DNA of 7,729 nucleotides from Methanothrix sp. (GCA_023229165.1 JALNZQ010000123.1:1-7729); one strand, 5' to 3'; positions 1 to 5,482 are shown, counted from the first letter of the stretch. Notes: generated from the letters alone by a model not told the origin. Numbers and translations are program-made.

Positions 1-126
1 GAGTGAGATTTTGCCGTTCGATGTAACTGGTCGAGATCGACTTGGGATCGATATCATTACCAATTGTTTAACCTTTTTTCCTAACTCGACAAGTCTATCG
101 AGCCGATCTAAATTATTGCGATCCAT
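1..126 (-). CDS. Possible hypothetical protein, N-terminal 42 codons only (runs off left edge)
   Basis: On the minus strand an ATG at 126-124 opens a frame that stays open to the window edge, giving 42 residues. The visible part starts with a charged, probably helical stretch (MDRNNLDRLDRLVELGKKVK), followed by a Ser/Arg/Pro-rich segment. I do not recognise a family. An AT-rich TATA-like element lies at 142-151 (minus strand AAATATACTA), about 20-25 bases upstream of the ATG, which would fit a leaderless or nearly leaderless archaeal transcript. No Shine-Dalgarno sequence is visible. The bases are more AT-rich than the neighbouring tyrS. A plus-strand frame through the same bases (2-157) is also open but Ser/Leu-rich and lacks a plausible start, so I prefer the minus-strand reading. 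It could still be a chance open frame. Confidence 0.35.
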   Translation of the reverse strand, partial: MDRNNLDRLDRLVELGKKVKQLVMISIPSRSRPVTSNGKISL

Positions 127-140
127 GATTGTAAAATCAT
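125..140. repeat. Short perfect inverted repeat at the start of the left-edge ORF
   Basis: ATGATT (125-130) and AATCAT (135-140) form a 6-base perfect inverted repeat around a 4-base centre (GTAA). It overlaps the ATG of the putative minus-strand gene at 126 and lies next to its TATA-like element, so it sits where a repressor operator could act. It is short enough to arise by chance in AT-rich DNA. Confidence 0.3.
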
Positions 141-203
141 TTAGTATATTTCTACATTAATTTGATTTGATCTTGAGTCATATCAATAAATTAGGGCGAT
201 GTT

Positions 204-1163
204 TTACCCCTTCATCTTCTCCCTCACCGGCGCCAGTATCTCGTTCATGCACTCTGCTGTTGCCTTCTTGAGATCCATGGGGTGCATCGCCCCGCTTACG
301 AAGTCCGCCTCCAGCGCCTCGTAGTTCTGATAGGAAACGTCCCCGCCAAACTTCGCCGGTCTCTTAATGGTCATCCCTGCCTCGATCCTGGGGAAGACGT
401 GGTACTTACAGATGGCCAGCACAGGATTGTTCTCCACCACCTTGGCAGGACAAAAAGCGCTCTTGATCTTCTTTTCCACTTCCTCTGCCGGCTCGTCCAC
501 GGCGATGTTGTTTCCCTTGGAGGAGGACATCTTCTCTCCGTTCAGTCCGGCGATGAGAGGCGTGTGCATGCACACGGGCGCGGGCAGCCCTAGGCGGGGC
601 AGCTCCTCACGAGCCAGCATGTGAATCTTCCTCTGATCGATGCCGCCCACTGCCAGGTCGATATGCAGATCGGCGATGTCAATGGCCTGCATGAGCGGGT
701 AGATCATCTGCGAGACCATTGGGTTCTCTGCATTCCTGGAAACCTCGTCCATGCTCCTCCGGGCGCGGTTGAGTGTGGTATTCCTGGCCATCTGCAGAAT
801 TTTTAGCATGTAGTCCGGCTTGAGCTGATAGTCCGTTCCGTAGACAAACTCCGTCCTCTCCGGGTCCAGGCCCAGGGCCATGAAGCAGTCCCGGTTGTAG
901 TCCGCAATCTTTCGCACTTCTTCCAAGGTGCCCTTCTCATTGAGGAAGGCATGCAGATCGGCGAGCAAAACAACGACGTCAAAGCCCGCCTTCTGCAGGT
1001 CCAGGAGCTTGTTGGCCGTGAGCATGTGGCCCAGATGCACCTTGCCGCTCGTCTCGTAGCCTACGTAAGCGCGCGGCCTGCGGCTCTGCTCCAAAAGGCC
1101 CTTAAGTTCGTCTACCGTCACTACCTCTTCAGTATTCCTCATCACCAGCTCAAGCTTATCCAA
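204..1163 (-). CDS. tyrS: Tyrosyl-tRNA synthetase (archaeal type)
   Basis: This class I aminoacyl-tRNA synthetase charges tRNA-Tyr with tyrosine in the cytoplasm. The protein is 319 residues, close to the compact archaeal enzymes of about 305-330. Visible signatures are the tyrosine-pocket segment YVGYETSG (33-40), the HIGH-type motif HLGH (43-46), the segment YPLMQAIDIADLHIDLAVGG (155-174) and the KMSKS-type loop KMSSS (211-215). Q159 and D162 occupy the positions that read the tyrosine side chain in archaeal TyrRS, which argues against tryptophanyl specificity. The C-terminal 90 residues form the small anticodon-binding region. I chose the TTG start at 1163 because GGTGGTGA lies 7 bases upstream and a TATA box sits at 1196-1203. 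The frame stays open upstream to 1454, but that translation is low-complexity Arg/Ser-rich and not TyrRS-like. The gene lies 263 bases downstream of mobA and probably has its own promoter. Confidence 0.97.
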   Translation of the reverse strand: MDKLELVMRNTEEVVTVDELKGLLEQSRRPRAYVGYETSGKVHLGHMLTANKLLDLQKAGFDVVVLLADLHAFLNEKGTLEEVRKIADYNRDCFMALGLDPERTEFVYGTDYQLKPDYMLKILQMARNTTLNRARRSMDEVSRNAENPMVSQMIYPLMQAIDIADLHIDLAVGGIDQRKIHMLAREELPRLGLPAPVCMHTPLIAGLNGEKMSSSKGNNIAVDEPAEEVEKKIKSAFCPAKVVENNPVLAICKYHVFPRIEAGMTIKRPAKFGGDVSYQNYEALEADFVSGAMHPMDLKKATAECMNEILAPVREKMKG

Positions 1164-1170
1164 TGCACAT

Positions 1171-1178
1171 TCACCACC
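1171..1178 (-). promoter_or_regulatory. Ribosome-binding site fixing the TTG start of tyrS
   Basis: The minus strand reads GGTGGTGA, matching 7 of 8 bases of the archaeal consensus GGAGGTGA, with 7 bases to the TTG at 1163. Good match and spacing make the TTG the best start although the frame extends further upstream. Confidence 0.75.
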
Positions 1179-1195
1179 CTCACAGAGGAATGGGG

Positions 1196-1203
1196 ATGTA
1201 TAA
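1196..1203 (-). promoter_or_regulatory. TATA box for tyrS
   Basis: The minus strand reads TTATACAT, preceded by an A-rich stretch (CCAAAAGC) that could serve as a BRE. Its centre is about 36 bases upstream of the tyrS TTG. That would place transcription start near 1174-1180 and give a very short leader that just includes the Shine-Dalgarno sequence. Identified by eye only. Confidence 0.5.
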
Positions 1204-1261
1204 TGCTTTTGGTTCATGTTCATAGGAAAACAATTAATACTACCGTTGTTGATGGGCTGCC

Positions 1262-1444
1262 ATGGAAAGGCGTAATTTTTGCCTGCCGCGCCCAGCCTTG
1301 AGCCGCGAGAAGAATCTGATCCTGATATTGCTAGCCGTTTTAACTGCCGTGATTCTCTGGAACACCTTCTGGTGGCTGATGCGCATTGCGCTCTTCGTAA
1401 TAGTAGTCTATACGATTTATCAGATCCTAAAGCACTACGTCTGA
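1262..1444 (+). CDS. Possible small membrane protein (60 residues or fewer)
   Basis: A plus-strand frame in the tyrS-mobA gap encodes 60 residues from ATG 1262, or 48 from an in-frame TTG at 1298. After a basic N-terminus with ALSREKN (12-18) comes a strongly hydrophobic run at about 19-38 ending in NTFWW (34-38). A single Arg at 41 follows, then a second hydrophobic run at about 42-56 and a short tail, KHYV. This suggests one long or two short transmembrane helices with a positive-inside N-terminus. It is convergent with mobA and its last 18 bases overlap the mobA end. A weak TATA-like TTAATACT at 1234-1241 lies about 24 bases before the ATG, as in leaderless genes, and no good Shine-Dalgarno is seen. 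The family is not recognised. The composition argues for a real protein, but it could be chance. Confidence 0.42.
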   Translation: MERRNFCLPRPALSREKNLILILLAVLTAVILWNTFWWLMRIALFVIVVYTIYQILKHYV

Positions 1445-2116
1445 AGCATTGCATTCATGTTTGGAAAAATATTGGTTCTTTCTGCACTCCGGCCATAGTG
1501 CTCTGGCCTTTTCCAGATCCTCTCTGGTATTCAAATTAAAGAAGCTGAGAAGATCGGGATCCAGGGGGCGCAGCAGATCCACATAGACGCGCCTGACGCA
1601 TAACTCCTGTAGCGGTGCATGAATTCTGCGCTCAGCTTTTTCCATAGCCCTCTCGCAAGCGAGCAGCATCTTCTCCCGATGGTAAACGCAGTGAAGCGGC
1701 TCGAAAAAGCCATTGGGCTGCACGGGAACAGCCGCCTCATAGCCCTCTTCGTCGGCCAGCTCAAAGAGCCTCTCGATAACCGGGAGGCTCAAAAAAGGCA
1801 GGTCGCATCCCGTGGCGAAGGCCAACTTCCCCCGCGCTTTCTTCATCCCGGCTGAAAGGCCCGCCACCGGCCCAAACCCCGCTACGCTGTCCCAGGTGAA
1901 GGTGACTTTTGTCTTCGCATGAGAAGTGTCCGAGATTATATTTTCCAGGCGCTCGGCATGAGCTTTGCTCCTGGCCACTACTACTACTTCATCCGCCGTC
2001 CGGGAGAGCTTCTCTACAGTCCAGCAGATGAGCGGCCTGCTCTCAAACTCCAGAAGCGACTTTTCCGCGCCCAGGCGGCGGCTCTCTCCGCCTGCCAGGA
2101 TCACTGCAGAGCGCAT
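1427..2116 (-). CDS. mobA: Molybdenum cofactor guanylyltransferase (MobA)
   Basis: MobA transfers GMP from GTP to molybdopterin-type cofactor, producing the guanine-dinucleotide form that archaeal formylmethanofuran dehydrogenase and formate dehydrogenase need. The 229-residue protein has the nucleotidyltransferase signature LAGGESRRLGAEK (7-19), with the Gly-rich loop and the Lys that contact GTP. GPVAGL (82-87) is the guanine/ribose region, and CDLPFL (104-109) holds the metal-binding Asp105. FFNLNTREDLEKA (192-204) is the typical MobA C-terminal motif. The final 20 residues (from about 210) are a non-conserved tail. The ATG at 2116 overlaps the upstream DUF2121 gene by 16 bases, indicating translational coupling. 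GGAGG at 2119-2123 precedes it with an unusually short 2-base spacer. It is the last gene of the glyA-folD-DUF2121-mobA block. A related nucleotidyltransferase such as MocA is less likely given the FxNxNT motif. Confidence 0.92.
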   Translation of the reverse strand: MRSAVILAGGESRRLGAEKSLLEFESRPLICWTVEKLSRTADEVVVVARSKAHAERLENIISDTSHAKTKVTFTWDSVAGFGPVAGLSAGMKKARGKLAFATGCDLPFLSLPVIERLFELADEEGYEAAVPVQPNGFFEPLHCVYHREKMLLACERAMEKAERRIHAPLQELCVRRVYVDLLRPLDPDLLSFFNLNTREDLEKARALWPECRKNQYFSKHECNASDVVL

Positions 2117-2742
2117 AGCCTCCAGCCGCTCTCTTTGCAGTCCTCCTCCAGCGCCCTTAAGAGAGACGCCTTAGGATCGGCTTTTTGCGCATTGCTATGC
2201 AAAACTATGTGCTCCCGGCTCACAGATGCCGTCCTCTTCCCGGCTTTTTCAAGGATAGCTTTGATGAGGGCTTCGTTTACCCTTCCATCCGCCCGGCCCA
2301 CCTCTTCGTAGGCCAGCTTCTGAGTGAAGCGGTTGCCAAAGACGATGCATCCCACGCCATCCCAGGCTCTGACCCTCGCCTCGCCGCCTGCGCCTTTTGC
2401 GCCCGCACCCACTGTGCAGGCATCTTCCCCGCTTGTGATGTCTACCTGCAGACTGGCCCCGGGAGCAAGGTAGATCCTTCTGCGCCGGGAGAGCCTGGCG
2501 GAGACTTCAGTGACCTCACCTACCAGCAGATCTCCCCTCCTCCAGACCTTCTCCCTGCCGTCAGAGATCTGCAAAGTGGCGCCAAGCTCTCTGGCTCTGT
2601 CTACTAGCACCTGATCATTTTCGATCATCCCGGAGTAAAGCTCCTCTTCAAGCTTTTGGCAAGAACCCAAAAAAGCTATGGCCCGCCGGTCGGCTCCAAT
2701 TACAGCCTCCCGGCCGGCTGCCAGTGCGATGACCAGGGACAT
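2101..2742 (-). CDS. DUF2121-family protein of unknown function (methanogen-conserved)
   Basis: This 213-residue protein begins MSLVIALAAGREAVIGADRR, the N-terminus I recall for the DUF2121 family (COG4079) of methanogens. Its biochemical role is not known to me. The opening (beta strand, turn, then AVIGADRR) resembles the start of proteasome beta subunits and other N-terminal-nucleophile hydrolases, where an N-terminal Thr/Ser and an Asp 16 residues later are catalytic. Here Ser2 and Asp18 have that exact spacing once Met1 is removed. Later landmarks are KLEEELYSG (30-38) and a Gly/Ala-rich stretch at 111-122. Cytoplasmic; no signal peptide or membrane segment. I chose the ATG at 2742, one base after the folD stop, because the family starts there. 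A TTG at 2769 would add nine basic residues and overlap folD. It overlaps mobA by 16 bases, so it is firmly in the operon. Confidence 0.87.
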   Translation of the reverse strand: MSLVIALAAGREAVIGADRRAIAFLGSCQKLEEELYSGMIENDQVLVDRARELGATLQISDGREKVWRRGDLLVGEVTEVSARLSRRRRIYLAPGASLQVDITSGEDACTVGAGAKGAGGEARVRAWDGVGCIVFGNRFTQKLAYEEVGRADGRVNEALIKAILEKAGKRTASVSREHIVLHSNAQKADPKASLLRALEEDCKESGWRLCALQ

Positions 2743-2743
2743 T

Positions 2744-3583
2744 TTAAACCATCTGGCTCTCCGTCGCAAAGACTGTCTGGGAGAGCAGCATGGCCACCGT
2801 AAGCGGTCCTACCCCGCCGGGAACAGGAGTTATGGCCGAAGCGATGTCCTTTACGGCATCGTAGTCCACATCGCCCACCGTCTTGTCACCAACGCGATTG
2901 ATGCCCACATCGAAGACAATGGCTCCGGGCCGGACCATATCCTTCTTAATCAGGGCCGGAACGCCTGCTGCTACTACCAATATCTCAGCATCTCTGGTGT
3001 GCTCGGCCAGATCCCTGGTGAAGACGTGGCAGACCTGCACGGTAGCATTGCGGCTGAGCAGCATGGCCGCCAGAGGCTTGCCTACTACGTTGCTGTGGCC
3101 CACAATCACGGCCTCGGCCCCCTCCAGCTTTTTGCCCAGTCTCTCCAGGGCATAAATGATGCCCCGTGGTGTGCAGGGCACGAGGCGCTCCGCACCCAGG
3201 AGAAGGGCACCCATGTTCACGGGATGAAATCCGTCCACATCCTTCTCAGGCATTATGCTCATCATGGCCTTCTGAGGGCTGAGGCCCTTGGGCAGCGGCA
3301 GTTGCAGGAGTATGCCGTTTATGTCCGGACGGTCGTTCAGCTCCCGGATTTTGGCTATGAGATCTTCCTCCGAGCTGTTCTCGGCAAGCACCACATTTTC
3401 CGATCGGATGCCTACCCGTGTGCAGGCGGAATGCTTGAGCCGGATGTACATCTGCGAGGCGGGATTTTCGCCCACCAGCACCGTGGCCAGGCCCGGCACA
3501 ATTCCTCTCTCCGCCAGATTTTTGACCCTCTGGGCAGTCTCGACCTCAACATCCGCCGCCAGAGCTTTTCCATCGATTATCAT
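2744..3583 (-). CDS. folD: Bifunctional methylene-tetrahydrofolate dehydrogenase / methenyl-tetrahydrofolate cyclohydrolase (FolD)
   Basis: FolD oxidises 5,10-methylene-H4F with NAD(P)+ to methenyl-H4F, then hydrolyses it to 10-formyl-H4F for biosynthesis. The 279 residues match the usual bacterial and archaeal length. The catalytic pair Tyr46 and Lys50 lies in YIRLKHSACTRVGI (46-59). Gln94 is in ILLQLPLP, and Asp117 is in the folate-site motif PEKDVDGFHP (112-121). The Rossmann nucleotide site is VIVGHSNVVGKP (159-170), and TPVPGGVGPLTVAMLL (252-267) is the C-terminal signature. His163 replaces the Arg of the common GRS version of the dinucleotide motif, a position that varies between homologues. 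The ATG at 3583 starts 9 bases after the glyA stop, and the stop is one base before the DUF2121 start. It sits directly after the enzyme that makes its substrate. Confidence 0.97.
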   Translation of the reverse strand: MIIDGKALAADVEVETAQRVKNLAERGIVPGLATVLVGENPASQMYIRLKHSACTRVGIRSENVVLAENSSEEDLIAKIRELNDRPDINGILLQLPLPKGLSPQKAMMSIMPEKDVDGFHPVNMGALLLGAERLVPCTPRGIIYALERLGKKLEGAEAVIVGHSNVVGKPLAAMLLSRNATVQVCHVFTRDLAEHTRDAEILVVAAGVPALIKKDMVRPGAIVFDVGINRVGDKTVGDVDYDAVKDIASAITPVPGGVGPLTVAMLLSQTVFATESQMV

Positions 3584-3592
3584 GTCAATCCA

Positions 3593-4840
3593 TCAGTTCA
3601 GATCCGGATAGAGCGGGAACTTCCCGCACAGCTCTCTAGCCTGCCTGCGAACATCGGCTATCGTCTCTTCGTTCTTGATGTCGCGCAGCACCGTGGTGAT
3701 CAGGTCGGCGATCTGCACCATTTGCAACTCCCTCATGCCTCTCGTAGTCATGGCGGGTGTGCCGATGCGAATGCCGCTGGTGACGAAGGGCGTGGCCGGA
3801 TCGAAGGGTATCATATTCTTGTTCAGGGTTATGCCCGCCCTCTCCAGGGTTTCGTCGGCCACTTTACCTGTTATGCCTTCTTTGATCAGCTTCACAAGCA
3901 TTAGGTGGTTGTCCGTGCCGCCTGAGACCAGATCGAATTTGTTTTCCAGAAGCCTGTCAGCCAGGGCGCGAGCGTTCTTGACCACCTGGAACTGGTACTC
4001 CTTGAACTCAGGTGCCAGTGCCTCCCTAAAGGCCACTGCTTTTGCGGCGATGGCATGCATAAAAGGCCCTCCCTGGGTGCCCGGGAAGACGGAACGATCA
4101 ATGGCTGCAGCAAGCTCCTCTTTACAAATGATCAGAGCGCCTCTCGGCCCGCGCAGGGTCTTATGAGTGGTGGTGGTAACGATATCCGCATAAGGCACGG
4201 GTGATGGATGCGCGCCCACGGCACACAGGCCCGCGATGTGAGCGATGTCGGCCATGACCTTTGCCCCCACCTCGTCGGCTATCTCGCGGACGACCTTGAA
4301 GTCGATGGTTCTGGGATAGCTGGATGCGCCCACCACAATGAGCTGCGGCCTGTTCTTTCTGGCAATAGCCGCCATCTCCGAATAGTCGAGCATCTCCGTC
4401 TCTTTGGATACGCTGTAGGGCACGATCTTGTACATCCTGCCCGAGAAGTTGACCGGGCTGCCGTGCGAGAGGTGGCCGCCGTGGGCCAGATTCATGCCCA
4501 TGATGGTATCGCCAAGCTTGAGCACGGCAAAGTAGGCTGCCATATTGGCCTGAGTGCCGCTGACCGGCTGCACATTGACATGCTCTGCGCCGGCAAAGAG
4601 CTTCTTGCAGCGCTCGCGAGCCAGATTCTCAGCCACATCCACGCAGGCTGTGCCGCGGTAGTAGCGTTTGCCTGGGTAGCCTTCCGCATATTTGTTGGTC
4701 ATGACGCAGCCCTGCGCCTCCATGACGGCTCTACTTGCGAAGTTCTCAGAGGCGATCAATATTATGTTATTTCGCTGCCGCTCCAGCTCAGCCTGGATCG
4801 CGGCTGCGACTTCGGGATCTTCAACGCTTAAAGGTTTCAA
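3593..4840 (-). CDS. glyA: Serine hydroxymethyltransferase (GlyA)
   Basis: This PLP enzyme reversibly converts serine and tetrahydropterin to glycine and the 5,10-methylene derivative. The 415 residues match the usual family length. Signatures in order: ASENF (30-34); NKYAEGYPGKRYY (49-61) with catalytic Glu53; VNVQPVSGTQANM (88-100), the PLP-phosphate loop; AHGGHLSHG (119-127); ADIAHIAGL (197-205) with Asp198 and His201 at the PLP ring; TTTTHKTLRGPRG (222-234) with Schiff-base Lys227; and SGIRIGTPAMTTRG (355-368) with the substrate-carboxylate Arg358. After KRYY the sequence is RGTACVD instead of the common GGCE-type version. The start is TTG at 4840, supported by GGTGAT 4 bases upstream; the frame above it soon hits a stop. 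It is the first large gene of the operon with folD 9 bases downstream, which implies tetrahydrofolate as the likely pterin. Confidence 0.97.
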   Translation of the reverse strand: MKPLSVEDPEVAAAIQAELERQRNNIILIASENFASRAVMEAQGCVMTNKYAEGYPGKRYYRGTACVDVAENLARERCKKLFAGAEHVNVQPVSGTQANMAAYFAVLKLGDTIMGMNLAHGGHLSHGSPVNFSGRMYKIVPYSVSKETEMLDYSEMAAIARKNRPQLIVVGASSYPRTIDFKVVREIADEVGAKVMADIAHIAGLCAVGAHPSPVPYADIVTTTTHKTLRGPRGALIICKEELAAAIDRSVFPGTQGGPFMHAIAAKAVAFREALAPEFKEYQFQVVKNARALADRLLENKFDLVSGGTDNHLMLVKLIKEGITGKVADETLERAGITLNKNMIPFDPATPFVTSGIRIGTPAMTTRGMRELQMVQIADLITTVLRDIKNEETIADVRRQARELCGKFPLYPDLN

Positions 4841-4844
4841 TTAA

Positions 4845-4850
4845 ATCACC
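4845..4850 (-). promoter_or_regulatory. Ribosome-binding site fixing the TTG start of glyA
   Basis: The minus strand reads GGTGAT, an exact part of the archaeal anti-16S consensus GGAGGTGATCC, four bases before the TTG at 4840. In the same frame a TGA lies just upstream, so no longer glyA start is possible. Confidence 0.7.
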
Positions 4851-4856
4851 AGTATA

Positions 4857-4979
4857 TCATGCAATCAGGATTGGAAGAGATGCAATGAGGAGGGCAAAAT
4901 AGATTATGGTTATGACACCCTTTTGCAGAAACCATAACTCTTTATTATCTGCAGTTGGAGGGTATTGCCGGAAGGACAT
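4857..4979 (-). CDS. Possible 40-residue membrane microprotein or leader ORF upstream of glyA
   Basis: On the minus strand an ATG at 4979 opens 40 codons ending in TGA at 4857, 16 bases before the glyA start codon. The peptide has a polar N-terminus (MSFRQYPPTADNKELWFLQK, 1-20) followed by one uninterrupted hydrophobic helix, about 21-40, ending at the C-terminus (it begins GVITIIYFALL). That is the layout of a small tail-anchored or single-pass protein. A TATA-like CTATAAT at about 5002-5008 is centred roughly 25 bases before the ATG, the spacing of leaderless archaeal genes, though those bases also encode the conserved start of the PUA protein. No Shine-Dalgarno is seen. The family is not recognised. 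It could be a separate protein, a leader peptide for glyA, or chance. Confidence 0.38.
   Translation of the reverse strand: MSFRQYPPTADNKELWFLQKGVITIIYFALLIASLPILIA
4904..4937. repeat. Inverted repeat in the glyA/PUA divergent region
   Basis: TTATGGTT (4904-4911) and AACCATAA (4930-4937) are perfect 8-base inverted arms separated by 18 bases. They lie between the divergent glyA and PUA genes, just upstream of the PUA-gene TATA-like element at 4941-4948. The spacing would suit a dimeric regulator binding two sites on one DNA face, or a weak hairpin in a glyA leader. It falls inside the possible 40-codon ORF. Confidence 0.4.
4941..4948 (+). promoter_or_regulatory. TATA-like element for the PUA-domain gene
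   Basis: TTTATTAT is centred about 38 bases before the ATG at 4983. A start of transcription about 25 bases downstream (near 4970) would leave a roughly 12-base leader carrying the GGAAGG at 4970-4975. This favours ATG 4983 over TTG 4965 as the translation start. Identified by eye. Confidence 0.38.
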
Positions 4980-4982
4980 GAG

Positions 4983-5435
4983 ATGCTAAAGCGTGCCAGG
5001 ATTATAGCCGATTACCAGTTTGGCAGAGGAGCTGGCGTTGCCCTCTTTCCCGAGGACACAACCTACAGCCTCTCCAAAACGCGCCGGCTGAGGTACCTCT
5101 ACTCCAAAAAGGAGCGGATCGCCACGGTTCGGGCCAGCGACAACCTCTTGACGCTCAGCATGCTGGGCGCACGGCGGCTGCATGCCCTGTTGGAAAGCCC
5201 GCATCTGCGGGTTGTGGCCTGCGAGGATGCAGCGCCGTTCGTGGCCAAAGGCGGCAATCTCTTTGCCAAGCACGTTTTAAGTGTGGACAGGGAGATTCGA
5301 GCCGGGGAAGAGGTGCTGGTTGTGGACGGCCAAGATCGACTGCTGGCCACGGGAACCGCCGTGCTCGCGCCAGAGGAGATGCTACAGATCAAGCGCGGCA
5401 TTGCGGTGGCTGCCAGAAAGGCTGCCGAACACTAG
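4983..5435 (+). CDS. Stand-alone PUA-domain protein (archaeosine transglycosylase C-terminal type)
   Basis: This 150-residue cytoplasmic protein resembles the C-terminal half of archaeal tRNA-guanine(15) transglycosylase and the free-standing archaeal PUA proteins. The first part (MLKRARIIADYQFGRGAG, 1-18, then LFPEDTT, 21-27) is the small alpha/beta domain that precedes PUA in that family. From about residue 77 comes the PUA fold: APFVAKGGNLFAKHV (84-98), the conserved Gly-rich RNA-contact region, then EIRAGEEVLVVD (104-115), LLATGTAVL (120-128) and a C-terminal helix. It probably binds structured RNA such as tRNA; no catalytic domain is present. ATG 4983 has GGAAGG 7 bases upstream. TTG 4965, with GGAGGG only 2 bases upstream, would add six residues and is the alternative. 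It diverges from glyA and ends 84 bases before the methyltransferase. Confidence 0.86.
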   Translation: MLKRARIIADYQFGRGAGVALFPEDTTYSLSKTRRLRYLYSKKERIATVRASDNLLTLSMLGARRLHALLESPHLRVVACEDAAPFVAKGGNLFAKHVLSVDREIRAGEEVLVVDGQDRLLATGTAVLAPEEMLQIKRGIAVAARKAAEH

Positions 5436-5474
5436 ATCAGATATCTTGATTGTCTCTCGATCTGCAATAAAGGG

Positions 5475-5482
5475 TTTTATAC
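5475..5482 (+). promoter_or_regulatory. TATA box for the methyltransferase gene
   Basis: TTTTATAC lies in the 84-base gap after the PUA gene, centred about 41 bases before the TTG start at 5520. Transcription would start near 5504, just ahead of the GAGG ribosome-binding site at 5508-5511. This suggests the methyltransferase is transcribed separately from the PUA gene. By-eye assignment. Confidence 0.48.

Noticed and set aside
1164..1454. N-terminal extension of tyrS by 97 codons
   Set aside because: The extension is Ser/Arg/Cys-rich, unlike TyrRS N-termini. It runs past the tyrS TATA box and ribosome-binding site and overlaps the mobA end.
1427..1764. Second minus-strand frame inside mobA (1531-1764)
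   Set aside because: It is out of frame with the MobA motifs and has an implausible Arg/Cys/Trp/Ser-rich composition; a frame shadow.
2678..3904. Long open frame on the plus strand across folD and parts of its neighbours
   Set aside because: It is antisense to three well-supported genes with intact family motifs. Its translation is His/Arg/Gly-rich with no recognisable domain, as expected from a reverse-strand shadow of GC-rich codons.
4208..4831. Plus-strand open frame antisense to glyA
   Set aside because: It is a mirror of the glyA coding pattern; the translation is His/Ala/Leu-rich without motifs, and no start signals are seen.
5435..5450. Small near-palindrome around AGATATCT after the PUA gene as a terminator
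   Set aside because: The symmetry is short, there is no following T-rich run, and archaeal termination relies mainly on T-tracts, so I could not support a terminator call.
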